Of a stretch of 64,000 nt of DNA, positions 62,865 through 64,000 are shown piece by piece. This DNA is from Escarpia spicata. Taxonomy: Eukaryota > Annelida > Polychaeta > Sabellida > Siboglinidae. Where the stretch lies: NCBI GenBank assembly GCA_963995525.1, contig OZ023206.1:4718795-4782794 (forward strand), in the 5' to 3' direction. The stretch's first letter is position 1; each line of letters starts with the position of its first letter. The notes beneath the pieces are model-generated. The model worked only from the letters and a program-made list of their open reading frames with translations, did no database searches and was not told the DNA's origin. The position numbers and the translations under genes were made by a program.

Positions 62865-62964
62865 AATGGAACACCATCTCTATTTCTCTGGGAAGCATTC
62901 AGCCACGCTGCAATTAATGCGCGAAGACTATTCGCACTATGACGGTACGTGTGCCTTGGTAAAT

Positions 62965-63375
62965 GACAGTCGTAATAGTAATATTTTGTTTTGGTACTCG
63001 TTGTTTCTTCAAAATGATGGTCGGAGAGAATGTGAAGTTCACGTCCATCGATAGGCCCTAGTCGTGATAGTGTAGAATTGTCACGTAATATTCGTATTGC
63101 TATCCTATTGGCACGAGGGTAGCCATAAGTGTTACTGTGTCAGCGCCTACTTCATGTTGCCAAGTCTGTGACACAGGGGGCGTTGTCCCGAAGAATTTGC
63201 CGCGCGCTCGTGGTTGCTGCGATTGCTAGGTTAAGTTTTGCGTATTATGCGCACATTAAGTTTTACGTTTCGAACAAATGATTTATTCCATGAAAGGTGA
63301 GAATTTTGACATATATGCATTAAAAAAATATACAGGTATTACGTCCTATTCTAGGAGGGAAACGGTAACCTACCC
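62965..63375 (+). mobile_element. Family A copy, single-unit form
   Basis: GATGGTCGGAGAGAATGTGA, TAGTGTAGAATTGTCACGTA, ATATTCGTATTGCTATCCTA, TACTGTGTCAGCGCCTACTT, CATGTTGCCAAGTCTGTGAC and CGAAGAATTTGCCGCGCGCT run in order. This copy is the closest to the array unit at 18843-21305 and to its right-hand flank at 21305-21345. Confidence 0.78.
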
Positions 63376-63429
63376 GTATACGTACATGCATAGGCAAGCT
63401 CAATAATTATAAGTGGATATGATAAATAG

Positions 63430-63590
63430 CTTTATTAAAAAGGGCGAGACCTCTGTCAAGCTTTGCCTTTGCCAACATTGTTGATAGCGGTTATACTTGA
63501 CATACAGTACCACTGCTGCATGACATTCATAAACCAAACATCCCAGCATACTGTTGTCACTTTTAAAATGTTGTCTTAAAGTTTATGCTA
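63430..63590. mobile_element. Family A terminal-type / foldback half
   Basis: GACCTCTGTCAAGCTTTGCC, TTTGCCAACATTGTTGATAG, CTGCATGACATTCATAAACC and TGTTGTCACTTTTAAAATG match the right arm of the foldback at 37108-37473. Confidence 0.6.
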
Positions 63591-64000
63591 GACATGCCAC
63601 TCACCAGGTGGCACCACTCTGAACGGGTTTACAGTAAAAAATACCGTAAAGGCGGTAACTAATGTCACTAGTTTGTTGCTCGTGGTAAATTTTGTAAAGG
63701 TAAAATTAAATAAGCATCCGATCTGCCAGCGTGGATCTACACCAGATATGTCTATACCGACGGACAGCGACCGTTTTGACTATCCCGACACCGCCCGGGG
63801 AGCGACCCTGCTAAGCATATTACCTGACTAACAAACAGCAATTTGCAACGAGCCGTCTTTCAACCGTCATCTTCATTCAGCAAAACTGCCGCGATCCTGC
63901 GAGAAGCAAGCGAGATTGTTTGTGGCAGACTTCACGAGAAATCAGCACGAGAGCCATTACACGCGCGCACGTAATTAAATTGTCGCCCGAAATGTGACGT
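63591..64000. other. No gene recognised
   Basis: Ordinary-complexity, somewhat GC-richer sequence to the end of the window. Confidence 0.45.

Larger units (their letters stand above)
55115..62935 (-). mobile_element. SINE copy inflated by a 72-bp internal array and interrupted by CR1
   Basis: Read on the minus strand, 62935 to 62863 is the SINE body: GCGCATTAATTGCAGCGTGG, CTGAATGCTTCCCAGAGAAA and GAGATGGTGTTCCATTGAAC. The tail segment (CAGGTCTGCCAGGGAGTAAA, GTGTAAAGCGCACTGAGGAG, GAGTGGATACTGCGCTATAT, AAGAA) then repeats about 66 times. The far end, 55134 to 55115, is the SINE 3' tail AATACCTTTACCTT. The single-copy SINEs at 47980-48310 and 22178-23710 have body, one tail segment, then the same 3' tail. 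Confidence 0.82.

Noticed and set aside
60569..63054. Frames of 170-270 codons repeating LLRTPQCALHFTPWQTCSY
   Set aside because: Shadow of the 72-bp array, which is SINE-derived; broken wherever a unit changes length.

Overview
This is a repeat-dominated metazoan genomic window, probably from a marine invertebrate. The grounds are a spliced gene with GT..AG introns, CR1-, L2- and RTE-like non-LTR retrotransposons, a tRNA-derived SINE, foldback elements, very long microsatellites and a 200-N assembly gap. Nothing bacterial is visible. The species cannot be named from the sequence.

Only one host protein-coding gene can be supported, on the + strand. It has three exons (6793-7367, 8581-8853, 15917-16826) whose splice phases join exactly, giving 580 codons from the ATG at 6811. 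The protein has an S/Y/Q-rich hexapeptide region and ankyrin repeats. The gene is partial: a good donor at 16827 has no visible downstream exon, and an acceptor-like AG precedes exon 1. Intron 2 (7.06 kb) is almost entirely tandem repeat (a TTG/TTC-rich 21-bp array and a 22-bp array) plus L2 and CR1 fragments.

Layout: 1-540 nothing recognised; 541-773 hairpin element; 772-4402 microsatellites; 4833-6377 58-bp minisatellite; 6793-16826 ankyrin gene; 17945-18125 MITE-like sequence; 18440-21610 interspersed element (family A) carrying an 80-bp minisatellite; 22178-23710 SINE split by a 1.4-kb long-TIR transposon; 25150-25790 46-bp degenerate repeats; 27815-28154 ACTC microsatellite; 29665-31615 40-bp minisatellite; 32.4-37.5 kb family A copies, microsatellites, the assembly gap and an RTE-like LINE remnant; 37.9-38.65 kb CA/CT microsatellite; 42.5-43.0 kb purine tract; 44.5-47.74 kb CR1 copy with ORF1 esterase fragment and ORF2; 47.98-48.31 kb SINE; 48.37-49.69 kb 38-bp array with a CR1 fragment; 50.49-52.08 kb second LINE remnant; 52.09-54.66 kb region with 11 copies of an inverted/direct 12-bp motif; 55.1-62.94 kb SINE expanded into a 72-bp minisatellite and interrupted by a second CR1 copy; 62.97-63.6 kb family A.

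The strongest result is how the arrays relate to transposons. The 72-bp array (55135-62864) has the SINE body at one end and the SINE 3' tail at the other, so one SINE appears to have been inflated from about 0.3 kb to about 4.8 kb of array, before a 3-kb CR1 insertion. The 80-bp array (18843-21305) is likewise an internal segment of family A, whose other copies in the window carry that segment once. These are tandem arrays seeded inside mobile elements, and LINE fragments sit in or against several of the arrays. All functional statements are inference from sequence reading; no database search was possible.
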